A DNA stretch of 64,000 bases, from the NCBI RefSeq assembly GCF_932294415.1, contig NC_065535.1:9729282-9793281 (forward strand). The letters run 5' to 3'. The DNA is from Quercus robur. Lineage: Eukaryota > Streptophyta > Magnoliopsida > Fagales > Fagaceae. Below the pieces are notes generated by a model that saw only the letters and a list, made by a program, of their open reading frames with translations, was not told the DNA's origin and ran no database searches. Below are positions 34,042-45,747 of the stretch, piece by piece (the stretch's first letter is position 1; every line of letters begins with the position of its first letter). A program made the translations under genes and the position numbers.

Positions 34042-35010
34042 ATGGAAATGAAAGCGCAAGAAAAAGAACTAGGAACCCCAGGATCTTTAAGCTATGGTGG
34101 TCATCTCATTGGAGGATCACTAGAAGTTGAGAGAAGAAGAGATGGATTTCATGGTGGAAGTGGAACTGCAAGCCGCAGTCGTACACAATCCCTAGCTCCT
34201 CAACAACACCACCCTAGTCAAGCAAGAGTTACAGTCACAGTCCCAGATCCAGTTACTAGTGCAACAATTGCACCCATGTTAGGCAGATCCAACTCAAACC
34301 CACAATCAGCAGCAACAGTTAGATACCGAGAATGCTTAAGGAATCACGCAGCGAGCACTGGAGGCAATGTTTTTGATGGCTGTGGAGAGTTCATGCCAAG
34401 CGGTGAAGAAGGATCCCTAGAAGCTTTGAAGTGTGCTGCTTGTGATTGCCACAGGAACTTTCACAGAAAAGAGGTTAATGGTGAGACTCAATTCAGTCCT
34501 GGTTCAAGAAGAAGTATAGTGCTAAGCCCTCTTCAAATCCCCCCACTTTCATCTCCAGCTGGAGTGCTACACCATCAAAAATTCTCAATGGGGTTTCATA
34601 CAAACCCTACTGCTCCCATTGTTCAACCAATGAATGTAGCTTATGGTGGTGGTGGGGGAGGGACTGAGTCTTCAAGTGAAGACCTCAATGTGTTCCATTC
34701 AAATGCAGAGGCAATGCCACAGCCACCATTTTCTGTGTCAAAGAAGAGGTTCAGAACTAAGTTCACACCGGAACAGAAGGACAAGATGTTAGAGTTTGCT
34801 GAGAAGGTTGGGTGGAGGATTCAGAAACAAGATGAAGAGGAAGTGGTGAAGTTTTGTGCTGAGATTGGAGTGAAGAGACAGGTTCTTAAGGTTTGGATGC
34901 ACAATAACAAGAATTCAATGAAGAAGCCGAATGAGACTGAAAAGCAAACTTTTGAGATGGGTAATGCCAAACCAGTGGCAGTGGAGGGAGGCATAGAGGC
35001 TGAGATGTAG
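34042..35010 (+). CDS. Zinc-finger homeodomain (ZF-HD/ZHD) transcription factor
   Basis: A plant-specific nuclear transcription factor of 322 residues in a single exon, as is usual for this family. The N-terminal ZF-HD dimerisation domain spans residues about 93-147, with VRYRECLRNHAAS, DGCGEFMPSGEEG, then CAACDCHRNFHRKE carrying the cysteine/histidine zinc ligands. A proline/serine/glycine-rich linker follows. The homeodomain spans about 234-296, with KKRFRTKFTPEQKDKMLEFA and the recognition helix VLKVWMHNNKNSMKK. ZHD proteins form homo- and heterodimers through the zinc finger and bind ATTA-core DNA. The start MEMKAQ was taken because it is the first ATG in frame. Both domains are complete and no lesion is visible. 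Confidence 0.95.
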   Translation: MEMKAQEKELGTPGSLSYGGHLIGGSLEVERRRDGFHGGSGTASRSRTQSLAPQQHHPSQARVTVTVPDPVTSATIAPMLGRSNSNPQSAATVRYRECLRNHAASTGGNVFDGCGEFMPSGEEGSLEALKCAACDCHRNFHRKEVNGETQFSPGSRRSIVLSPLQIPPLSSPAGVLHHQKFSMGFHTNPTAPIVQPMNVAYGGGGGGTESSSEDLNVFHSNAEAMPQPPFSVSKKRFRTKFTPEQKDKMLEFAEKVGWRIQKQDEEEVVKFCAEIGVKRQVLKVWMHNNKNSMKKPNETEKQTFEMGNAKPVAVEGGIEAEM

Positions 35011-35955
35011 AAAAACTAGAAAGACTAGGATAAGGTTTGTATAGGATGGGGTGGTGGGTTATCAAGAATTTTATGTCAGAATCTTTGATGTGGGATTAGT
35101 GTAATTCTTTTAAAAATCCCTAGCTATTGTTGCCTTGTCTTAATGATTATTTTCCCAATTCACTTATTGTAGCCCTCTCCTTTCTTCTTCCTACATCTTT
35201 TTTTATTCTCCATTTTATGCAATTTTGTTCTTCATTTTGTTTAATGCTTGGTTGAAACCATTCAGATGTGCACGGACATTTTCTTATGTCAGAAACAACA
35301 TGAGTTTGGTCAGACTTTATGGTGCACAAAGGTTGGCATGAACCCAATTAAATATGCTGGCAGGTTTGCATAATTAGTTGATCAGTATTGTGTAAGAAAG
35401 TTTATTAGTGTCGACGATTATGTTAAAATACTTAAAAAGTTCTTAGTATATCTACTCTAGCATGGAGTTTTCCTATCCAAACATAACCTAACCCTTCCCA
35501 TAAAAAAATAAAATAAAAAAAAAAAAAAAAAAACCAACCTAACCCTAAGGGTGAAATGACAGTAGATTGAAATTTGTTATTTCAATAATTTAAATAAATA
35601 CAAAAATGATGATAGTTAGAGTTAGTTTAAAAATTGACAATGTGACAAAATATAACTTACTCATTTTGAAATCAATGAACAAGAATTTAGTGACGCAGAG
35701 GTAAAGTTATCTTAAGAACTCTAAAAGAATCATAATAGGAACAACTACAATTACATTATTATTCTATTTTTTCCCAACAAATAGAATATTAACAAATTTA
35801 TAATTTTACAAATAATACGTCTAATGAAGGAGGGGGGGGGGGGGGGGGTGGAAATCTGATTATGCTTAAGTTTGGCTCAAAGAAATCAGGTCAACTTAGA
35901 TTTGTATTAAAAATAAAAGAGGAGATGGGTTAAACATGGGTTGGTTGATTCATTC

Positions 35956-35993
<38 letters not shown>

Positions 35994-36641
35994 ACCATGA
36001 CCACCATATCTTAGAAGATTGGTCACCACGCAAGGTGGGTGTCTAATACATTTCCACTCAGTAACTCAATAATTCATGAATTAAATTTATTTATGTTTTT
36101 TTTTTTTTTTAGAATATAACTAGGAGCAAAGCCATATAATTTTTAGACTATATCTAGGACTAAGGCTTTGTAAACTTATTTTCTATCAAATATAAATTCT
36201 CAATTCTATCAATGAAACAAAATATTCATTTATCATTGTGATTTTGTAATTTTTTCATTAAATTAAAATAAGCGATGATTGAATGTAAAACTATAAAAGA
36301 ACCATTATTATTATGAAAAACTATGACTTTGTTCCTAAAAGTATATGTTAAAGTTCTATTTTCTTCCGTGAATATGAGTTATGTCAATTTCATTGTTTTA
36401 AAACTTAAATTACATTGGCCGGTGGATTAGGTTAACTATGATTCAATGCATAAAGAGATATGGTCCAAGCTAAAAACCTACGTACACAAAAATTAGTCAA
36501 AAACTTCTCAAAATCAGTGATTGATAATTTGAGAACTTGCTCTCCAAATTACATCTCCTAGTTCTCCAATAGGCTTTCTATGTGGGCTTAGATCTTATGA
36601 AAGAGATGTAAGAATAGTAGGTTTAAGATGATTTAGGGTGT
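35011..36641. other. ZF-HD 3' region and spacer with simple repeats
   Basis: The first 200-300 bp are a likely 3' UTR. There follow an A-run (35,516-35,532), a run of about 17 G (35,832-35,848), (CT)n at 35,959-35,991 and a T-run (36,099-36,110). No further gene is seen. Confidence 0.5.
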
Positions 36642-36807
36642 ATTTGGATATCACTTATTTTACTGAAACTGAAAAATTATTACTAAAAGTACTGTAGATA
36701 AAAGTAAAAATTAGTTGAAATAGTATAGTGAGGCTTATAAATAATAGTAAAAATAAGCTAAATAGTAATATAATTTTTATTTTTAATCCTAACCTAAACA
36801 CACACTT
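36642..36807. mobile_element. Short MITE related to the one at 1,999
   Basis: It begins GTGTATTTGGATATCACTTA and ends AATCCTAACCTAAACACAC. The interior shares 'tagttgaaatagtatagt' and 'aaaaataagctaaatagtaata' with the 1,999-2,193 element. Confidence 0.5.
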
Positions 36808-36904
36808 AGATTGTAATTTTGTAGTATTAAACCTATTATTTTTGTTTGGACTATTTTGTGTCAGGCTTATTAGAAAAATGAACCCTAACAATTATGTAAA
36901 GAGG

Positions 36905-36943
<39 letters not shown>

Positions 36944-37311
36944 TGATAAAGAGTGTATTTTGAAATACAAGGAAGCATTGGATAAATCGAGAGGCTCTTG
37001 GCAAGAATGATGAGACTTTAATAAAGCATTCATCGGACTTTATCAAAATTCGGAGGTGGAAGAAGAAAAAATGTAAAGAACTAAAGATCTGGGAACAAAC
37101 CAATAGACTCTCGTCACGTTTCCATATCATAGGATCTAGAACTCAATTTATGACAAAATTTTCAATTTGCCTTCAACTCTTTGCCAAATGGCAAATTTCC
37201 ATTTGGCTCCTCTTGAATGTTTGTTAAGCCAACCATTGTCTCTCTCAAACTCCATAAATATACTCAAACAGGTGTGTGAATTACGAGGAGACCACTCAAA
37301 TTTTGACTTTA
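36808..37311. other. Spacer with (AT)n microsatellite
   Basis: (AT)n at about 36,908-36,940, otherwise unremarkable AT-rich sequence. No gene seen. Confidence 0.45.
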
Positions 37312-37942
37312 GAGGATGTTTTTAGACATAAAAATTCTTGGATGACACTATTTTGTGGAGTCTTTTGGTTGAATATTGTAAAAAATTAAGTTTATTTGTG
37401 ATATGGGTACTGTTTAAATTTATTGAGGAGAGAAGCGAATTTCAGCAACACTATTGTCAAAATTCTGAGAAAAAAGTAAGAGAGGAGAGAGAAATGATGT
37501 GATGGAAGTGGGAGAGAGAAAAAAGAAATTTCGGCAATGGTATTGCCGAAATATATGCCCAAAAAAACCCTTGGGACTGACCTGACCGAAATTTAAAAAA
37601 AAAAGAAAAGAAAAAGAATTGTGGCAATTGAATTGCCGATTGTGGCAAGAGTAAATGCTACTACCACAAACTATTTTATAATATTTTTACAAATTGTTAT
37701 TATGGCCAACTTTTTGCTAGTTCTTATTAGGGCCCACCAATAACATCAATTTTTTATTTATCAATAATCACTCACCACATTAGCAGTTTGTGAAAGTTTT
37801 TGTAAAAAAAAAAAAAAAAAAATTATCTCTATCATTTTGCATGATTAAAAAAAATAAAAATCAATTGTGGCAATTGAATTGCCGAAATTGGAGGGGGTTT
37901 TTTTTTTTCTCCTCCAATTTTGGCAATTCAATTGCCACAATT

Positions 37943-37981
<39 letters not shown>

Positions 37982-38524
37982 AGGTAATCATCTACTTTAA
38001 GCAGAATGATAGAGATACAATTTTTTTTTTTACAAAAACTTTCACAAACTGTTGATGTGATGAGTGATTATTGATAAATAAAAAAATGATATTTGTGGGG
38101 CCCGGCCCAAAAATGATGGGCTATTCCAAACTCAGGCCCGTTCGAGGAGCGTCCTGTCCGAAGAGAAGCCTCATATGAAGCGTTACTCAACCCCAATAGC
38201 GTCAAGGAAACCTGTCCGAGGAGTAACTCCTCCTCGGAAATCACGAAGCCCAGACGAGGAACTTTCCCCAGCCATTTCAGCTCATCTTCCCAACATATAA
38301 AATAGGGATGGCAACGGGTCGGGTTCGGGCCGGGTTTTTGCATACCCGGGCCCGACCCGTGGGCCAAGACCCTAAACCCAGGCCCGGCCCGAATAATAAT
38401 CGGGTTTTTTTTCCGGGGCCCAGACCCGCCCCGCCGGGCCCCGCGGGCCCCGTTTAACCTGTTGGGCCCAAATCTGGCCCAACTAATTTTTTTTTTTTTT
38501 TAAAGCCCATTGAGCTGTTTTTTG

Positions 38525-38712
38525 CCAAATTGAAGCCCATTCATTGGGCAGCCAATTTAAGCCCATTCAAGGCATTATTAGGTAGCCAATTCAAGCCCAT
38601 TCAAGGCATTATTAGGCAGCCCATTCAAGCCCATTCATTGGGCAGCCAATTTAAGCCCATTCAAGGCATTATTAGGCAGCCAATTCAAGCCCATTCATTG
38701 GGCAGCCAATAA
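38525..38712. repeat. Subterminal tandem repeat in the hAT element
   Basis: Alternating units of CAAGCCCATTCAAGGCATTATTAGG and CAAGCCCATTCATTGGGCAGCC are repeated for about 190 bp. The frame through them is a by-product. Confidence 0.75.
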
Positions 38713-39247
38713 ATCATAACTATAAATCAATAAATCACCAAACATCAATACATCTATAAATCAATAAATCATAACTAAAATCACCAACTAAACATAAAAA
38801 TAAAATAAATCCAATAAGTCCAAGAACTAAGTATCAAAAGTCCAACAAGTTCAAGAAATTCAAAAATAAAAAGTTACAAAACAAATCCTACAAGTGTAAG
38901 AAATTACAAAATGTCTTATCCTCCACAAACCAACAAATTAAAAAGGCTAAAAAATTACAAAATGCTAAAAAGGCTTAAAATAATTACAAACCAACAAATT
39001 AATCCAACAAGTTTAAGAAATTAAAATGGCTACTAAATTATTACAAAATGTCTAATCATCCATAATTGTGACACAACTCCCATCCTCTTCATTAGGCTCT
39101 CCATCATCAAGAATTGTTTGAACGGTACAATCTCCGGACATAGTTGAAGAACCTACAATAACAATGAATTAAAGAATGAAATATCAAATTGTAACTAGCA
39201 AATATAAAACTACAATTTTAATTTTATAAATAGAAATTAGACAATTA

Positions 39248-41599
39248 CTAACCGTTGATTTCACTCCATAACCAATTCTGAGCACACATCATTGCCTCTA
39301 TAGTCTTGGGATGTAGCCTACTACGGTGTGGACTTAAAAGTCTCCCACTAGTGCTAAAGGCCGATTCTGAAGCAACAGTTGTAATAGGAATGGCTAAAAT
39401 ATCTCTTGCAATCCTTTGTAAAGTAGGATACTTTAAACCATTACTTTTCCACCATCCCAAAATATCAAAATCTTCACTCCTCTTCAACACTCCCTCATCA
39501 ATGAAATGATCAAATTCCATTCTAGCACTCCCATGTTTCTTTGAACTACTTGAACTATTATTCACAAACTCATCAAAAGATGACATTGCCCCACTCAACC
39601 TAAATTTCATTTGTGCCACAGGGCTTGAAGTACTAGCAGGAACATGGGAACTTCCTTCATTATCCACAGAGGACTCATTTATATCACCATACTCATCAAG
39701 TAAATCATAACAAAGATTCTTAATTTTTTCAATCTCCAAATTAGAATTATCACCATAAATTTTAGGATAATAAAATTCTAATAACTTCATCTTATATCTT
39801 GGATCTAAGATAGCAGCAATAGCCATAACAACACTAACATTAGCCCAATAAGAATTAAACTTAGCAAGCATACTTTCCGCCATCGTACTTATCATCTCAT
39901 TTGAATACACACTCCATTCATTCAATGCAATTTTCAACTCACACACCACATTAAAATACATATTAGTTGTGGGGTACTTACGACCAGAGAAAAACTCAGT
40001 CGCACTATGAAACAACTCCAACCTCCCACAAATATCTTTGGCTAACTCCCAATCATAATCATATGGTAAACAAGTATAAGATATTTCACGTTTAGCCAAA
40101 CGTGAGAAAACATCTTTATAAATCAATGCAGTAGAAAGCATTAAGTAAGTTGAATTCCAACGAGTTTTACAATCTAAGACTAACTCTTTGGTGCATTGAA
40201 CACGCAATTGACGTGCATTTTCTTCAAATTTTTGCCTTCTTTTTGGTGATCCAGTCCAATAAATCACACTATCACGAATCCTCTCAATACCATCACCAAT
40301 AAGAGACAACCCATCTTGAACAATCAAATTCAAAATATGTGCAGCACACCTCATATGCAACATAGACCCACCCAACATAAGAGAACTAGTATCAAGCTTA
40401 TTCAAAAGAAGTCTAATCATGGCATCATTAGTACTACAATTATCAACAGTAATTGTAGACAACTTCCTATCAATGTTCCACTCTAAAAAACAATCAACAA
40501 GGACTTCAGCAAGAACTTCTTTTGTGTGTGGAGAAGGAACATAAACAAACCTAGAAAAATAATATGAATAATTATAACATAATTCAAAAATCATTCTAAA
40601 TGTAAAGTCTTTAACATTCAATTTATAGATAAAAAAATTACCTTAGAACCCGGCTTTGCAACATCCAAGTATGATCAATGAAATGAGCGGTAATGACCAT
40701 AAACCCTCTCTTTTTGTTACTTGAAGTCCACATATCGGTTGTAATGGCCACCTTACTTCCATTCTTGTCCATCATCTTCAAAGCTTTCTCCCTCTCATTA
40801 TCATAGATCTTAAAAATGTCACTCTTCAAAGTATTTCTTGTGACAAGTTTAAACATAGGTTGAAGATCGGTCACAAATTCTTTAAACCCAATATGGTCAA
40901 CCATTGAAAGAGGATATTCATGTAGGATGACCATACGGGCAAGCTTATTCCTCACTCTAACTTGATCAAATTGATAAGTACTTAAACTCATGGTTCCATC
41001 CACCTTATTTTGTTGTTTGATCAAAACTTGTTGTCTCATATCCCTTATATCTTTAAATTTCATTCGTGGACATCTTGCTAAATGATTACGTAAATGAGTT
41101 GTACCTTGGTTGGACTCACCCAAGTAAAGTTTGTTACAATGATGGCATTGGGCTTTAACTTTTCCGTCAACTTTCTTCCTTGTAAAGTGAGACCAAACAT
41201 CTGAGGTAGTCTTTCTTTTTCTACTTGTATCCAAGTCCTCATTTGTAGGCTCTTGCTCTCTCTCTGTCCCTTCTTGTTCCTCTACCTCTAAGTCTTCTCC
41301 TACTAAGTCCACCGTCGGAGATTTCGGATTCCTAATTGGTTCAAAAGTTTGGGAGTTAGAATCAAAACAAATTATCACAAATTTATTATTACACATACTC
41401 ATTGATTAACTACAAATTCAAACACTTACTCATTTAATGGTGATCCTGAGGGTGAACTGACAGGTGACAATGGTGAGGGTGACCGTGAAAATGGCGAAGG
41501 AGACCGCAAAGTCGGCAAGGGACAACGTCCGGTTCTCAAGGGAGAACCACTTGGCGAGGAAGAACCAGATTTGTTTGTGTCTGTGTTTGTGTCTTCCAT
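39248..41599 (-). CDS. hAT transposase with BED zinc finger, three exons, 720 aa
   Basis: Cut-and-paste transposase of the hAT superfamily. Exons on the minus strand are 41,599-41,430, 41,331-40,642 and 40,550-39,248. Donors GTAAGT and GTAATT and acceptors ATTAG and TCTAG give a continuous frame of 721 codons including the stop. Exon 1 encodes a serine/proline-rich start (MEDTNTDTNKSGSSS). The BED finger lies at about 101-145 with C119, C122, H136 and H140. A core with ITTDMWTS and STITVDNCSTND follows, and the hAT dimerisation domain sits near the C-terminus (ILAIPITTVASESAFSTSGR, then LHPKTIEAMMCAQNWLW). No stop or frameshift is visible once spliced, so this copy may be able to act. Unspliced, the exons look like two separate frames. 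Confidence 0.85.
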
Positions 41600-42594
41600 C
41601 TCCGTTTTAGGATCTGCATGTTGAAATTTGATAAGTTTTGTTCAAGAGCAAGCTTTGAGCTACTAATCATTTTGCAAAAAGGGATATTCAATTTCTCAAA
41701 CAAATTACAAAATCATATACAAAATTGCCAATCAAAAATAAATAAGCCAATCCTATTAAACTCCAAATTCTCTAAAAAAAGAAAATTACAAAAGGTATCT
41801 GAAATTCTGGTGTTTACTTCTCAAGAGGTAAACAATTGGAATCCCAACATTCCCTGGGCCACATATCAATCCACCAGATACATAGTAAAAACAAATATCA
41901 ATACCCAAATATCACCAATACAAGATATTCCACAAGACATAATAGAAATCCAAAGAGTATAACAACTATGCTTACTGGGAAATTTCTAATTCTATTAGAA
42001 TAACAATATACTGTCTTTAAAACCTTACCAGAAAAGCAACCCGTATAAGTATACAAAACCAATCAGAAAAAAGCAATCTGTATTAGATCAAATGTAAATA
42101 GATCAAAAGCTTGGTACAGAATTCATGTGTCTTATACTAAGAAGGCAGAGAGATAATAAGTGGAGGCAAATACAGAGATGAAAAAATACTGTTGAATCAA
42201 TTTCAATAACATAGATGTCAACACTGACTTGTCAAAATCAAGAAAAGACCAAGAACAATGAAGCTCCATAACATTACAGCAAAAAAAAATTAAACTTAAA
42301 ATTAAAAATACAAAAACAATGAAGCTCAACAACATTACAGCAAAAAAAAAAAAAAAAAAGAACCGGTGACACAAACCTGGAGATGAGCTGCGGAGTGAGG
42401 GAGAGCTGAGTGAGGGAGTGAGGTGGTCCGTTAAGTGGATTCGTTGAGATTGACAAGGGTATCAGCTTCCAAGAATCGACTCAGATGCTTATCATCCAAA
42501 TGTTCCTGAGAACAGAACAATAATCAATCGTTTAAGAACAGAACAATACCCTTTCAGGTCTCTTAAAAAAAAAAAAAAAAAAAAAAGAACCGGT

Positions 42595-42905
42595 GACACA
42601 AACCTGCGTGCTGCGTGCTGCGTGCTGCGTGAGGGAGATGGGTGACTGGAGATGGGCGACAGAGTGAGGGAGAGCTGCCAGTCGGAGTGAGGGAGTGAGG
42701 GAGAGCTGTGCGTGACTGGAGATGGGCGACGGAGTGAGGGAGAGTTGCCAGTCGGAGTGAGGGAGTGAGGGAAAGCTGCGTGAGGGAGTGAGGGAGTGAG
42801 GGCAAGCTGTGTGAGGGAGGGCTGCGTGAGGGAGGGCTGCGTGAGGGAGAGCTGCGTGAGGGAGGGCTGGAGGTGCGTGAGGGAGAGCTGCGTGAGGGAG
42901 TGATT
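42595..42905. repeat. GAGGGAG-rich minisatellite in the hAT element
   Basis: About 300 bp of GTGAGGGAGAGCTGCGTGAGGGAG-type units, plus a 60-70 bp higher-order unit (GACTGGAGATGGGCGAC..GAGTGAGGGAGAG) present twice. It lies upstream of the transposase gene, towards the right end. Confidence 0.75.
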
Positions 42906-43656
42906 TCAGATTTGGGGATTTAGGTTAGAAATAGGTTTATATATATAAAGGGCATTTTAGTAATTTAGGGTACCGGGTTTTAAACGGGGCGGGTTTCGGG
43001 TCGGGTTTCGGGTTTTTTTAATAAAACCCGGACCCGACCCGGACCCGCTTCGGGTTTTTTTTTAAAAATCCATACCCGACCCTATCCTTAATCAGACCGG
43101 GTAAAACCCGGCCCATTAGGGTCGGGCCGGACCGGGTACCCGCGGGTCGGGCCGAAATTGCCATCCCTAATATAAAATGAATTAAATCCAAAATATCTCA
43201 TGGAAGGCTACCACCACATTAATTGCGCCCCAACCACCCTCTTGGCCGCATTAATGAGGAAAAGACTCCTGATCAGTACTGCCTTGGCCTCTGCAACTCA
43301 CAAAGGGACTGATGAGGGCGTTTGATGGGACAGGTGCTCAAGTGGATGCTTGGATGATTAATAGGTGTAAGGTTGAGATGAAAAGAAGAGAAATATATAA
43401 TGTAGTGGAGTCCCTCAAAGAAGGGGACGGGAAAAACTGTATCAGGAACAAAAAAGAAATAAAATCATACTTGAGAAAGATCCATTCTGGTGTTTTTAAT
43501 TTCTTTTTGCAAACAATACTGTCCATGCATTAGACCGAACAAGTTCACTGAGGATAAGTTCTTTGACCCATCCTCTACAAATATTTATTGTGGGTTGCGC
43601 TTTGGGCCAAGGCCTAATCAACATAAGTTGGGCCAGGAAAATCGTGTAACCACAAT

Positions 43657-43674
43657 TGGCGCCGTCTGTGGGAA
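43657..43674 (+). other. Primer-binding site of element A
   Basis: TGGCGCCGTCTGTGGGAA begins two bases after the LTR. The first nine bases are what a tRNA-Asp-type 3' end would pair with; the rest does not match the usual TGCCGGGGA continuation. Element B carries the same sequence. Confidence 0.65.
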
Positions 43675-43707
43675 GAGCTAAGGCATCAGCTAGTGCAACG
43701 GTCGAGC

Positions 43708-45747
43708 ATGGAAGAACTAGATCCGCACTAGGAGGATCCTCACCAAGCTAACTCCCAACGGACACGACCCGCCGAGTCCCAGAGGCAAAATAACCCAACC
43801 AACCCAGGCGGCAGGGGGAATCGTGAGGGAAGTGTGCATACTATCCGGACGAGCCAGAGTCACACTCAGACAGGAAGTCACGTGTCTCAGAGGCGAAATA
43901 GTCACCAGGCCATGCAGCGAGAGATAGATGACTTAAAAAGGAAGTTGCGACGTGTACAGCGAAGACGATCTCCCTCTAACTCAGGCGAGTCTTCTAATGC
44001 GGAGGACATGAGTTACAGACGAAGGTCAAGGACCCCCCCAAGTGAGACCTTTTCTTACGAAAAGGAACCACGCCCTGTACGGAAGTATGAGCGCCCGTCC
44101 AGCAAAGGTTCGGGGAGCGACGCTATGAAGAAGGCGTTGGATCAGGTCTCAAGGTCACCCTTCACGAATAGAATCGAAGGGGCTAAGCTGCCAAGACGCT
44201 TCAACCAACCGGTGTTCGCCATCTATCACGGCAAAGCAGACCCGGTGGAGCACGTGAGTCAGTTTAACCAAAAAATGGCGATTTATTCGCAAAACGAGGC
44301 CCTAATGTGCAAAATCTTCCCCTCCAGCTTGGGATCGATGGCAATGAGGTGGTTCAACAGCCTGAAGACAAACTCCGTAGGCTCCTACAAGCAGCTCACT
44401 CAAGCTTTTTGCTCCCGTTTCATTACAAACACCAGAGTCCCTCGACCTCTCAGTTCGCTACTGTCCTTATCCATGCACGAAGGAGAAACCCTGAAAGCGT
44501 ACTCCGATAGGTATTGGGAGGTGTATAACGATTTAGATGACAACCATGATAATGTTGCTATCAGCACGTTCAAAAGCGGCCTCCCCACCGGGTATGGCTT
44601 AAGGAAATCCCTCACCGGAAAACCAGTTACTGACGTCCAACAGCTAATGGATAGGATCGACAAGTACAAAAGACTGGAGGAAGATCAGCTGCAAGGGAAG
44701 GGAAAGGAGAAGGTTATCCCCCTTAAAGCAAATGATTTCAGGACGGAACGTCACAATCTTGGTCAGCCGAGGAGAGATTTTCCGCGACAGGCTGGGCAAA
44801 GCAACCCGCAAACAGTGAATGCCGTATTCAGAGAGCTGGTACAACAAGTACTAGAGAGAGTAAGGGATGAACCCTATTTCAGATGGCCGGGAAAGATGGC
44901 TGGAGACCCTGCCAAACGTAATCAGAACTTGTATTGCCACTATCATCAGGACCACGGGCATACTACTGAGGACTGCAGGAATCTGTGGAATCACCTGGAT
45001 CAATTGGTCCGAGAAGGAAAGCTACGTCACCTGCTGCACCCATCGAGCGGCCATCCCGGCCAAGCAACACAAGAACCTCGAAGGGACGTGTCTTTAAGAC
45101 CCCCCACCGGGACGATACATGTCATCCTCGCTGCACCGGGAAGAACTGGGCCACCCATCCCAAGGGTATTAGCCGTGGATCGCCTTCCCTCCGAGGGCAG
45201 GCAAAGGGAGCCCAAAAAGTTAAAAAAGGGAAGCTCTTTGATACTGGGATTCTCGGATGAGGATAAGAGAGGAACAATTCAACCTCACGATGATGCCTTG
45301 GTGGTCACCTTGCGGATTGGGGGTTTCGATGTGAAAAGGGTGTTAGTAGACTCTGGAAGTGCGGTGGAGATAATGTACCCCGACCTATACAAGGGACTGA
45401 ACTTGAAGCCGGAAGATTTGACAGCTTATGACTCCCCCCTTCTCAGCTTCGAGGGGAAGATTGTTACGCCAAAGGGGCAAATCCGACTACCCGTACAGAC
45501 TGGGGCGGAAGTGGTGGAGGTGAATTTTATCGTGGTCGACGCTTATTCACCCTACACCGCGATAGTTGCAAGGCCATGGATCCACAGCCTAGAGGCCGTG
45601 ACCTCCACACTTCACCAAAAAGTAAAATACCCATCCAAAGGGCGAGTGGAAGAGATCCGAGGAGATCAGGCCGTGGCCAGGAAGTGTGTGGTGGCCGCCA
45701 TTTTACATCGGCCCTTGGTCGAGTCCTCGGTCCCAAAGGGATTATAG
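43708..45747 (+). pseudogene. Element A gag and protease
   Basis: The most likely start is ATG 43,708 (MEELDPH), followed at codon 8 by a TAG (43,729-43,731). The frame then stays open to a TAG at 45,745-45,747. Capsid-like Gag sequence is followed by a CHYHQDHGHTTEDC zinc knuckle (near 44,935-44,980) and an aspartic protease with DSG at 45,349-45,357. The same frame runs on toward reverse transcriptase. Confidence 0.8.

Larger units (their letters stand above)
38303..43169 (-). mobile_element. Complete hAT DNA transposon, 4.9 kb
   Basis: Inverted ends TAGGGATGGCAA...TTGCCATCCCTA are flanked by perfect 8-bp duplications ATATAAAA (38,295-38,302 and 43,170-43,177). The uninterrupted site is visible in the other LTR at 63,044-63,051, which confirms the borders exactly. 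The subterminal regions are very GC-rich with repeated CGGGTCGGG/CCCGACCC words. It encodes a full-length transposase on the minus strand. Confidence 0.95.
38094..43654 (+). repeat. 5' LTR of element A, split by the hAT transposon
   Basis: The LTR sequence is 38,094-38,302 plus 43,178-43,654; the 8-bp ATATAAAA at the junction is duplicated. Rejoined length is 686 bp, equal to the 3' LTR. The break falls on the TATA-like sequence of the LTR. Confidence 0.9.

Noticed and set aside
38530..38712. Sixty-codon frame of repeated peptides
   Set aside because: Created by tandem DNA repeats in the hAT subterminal region.
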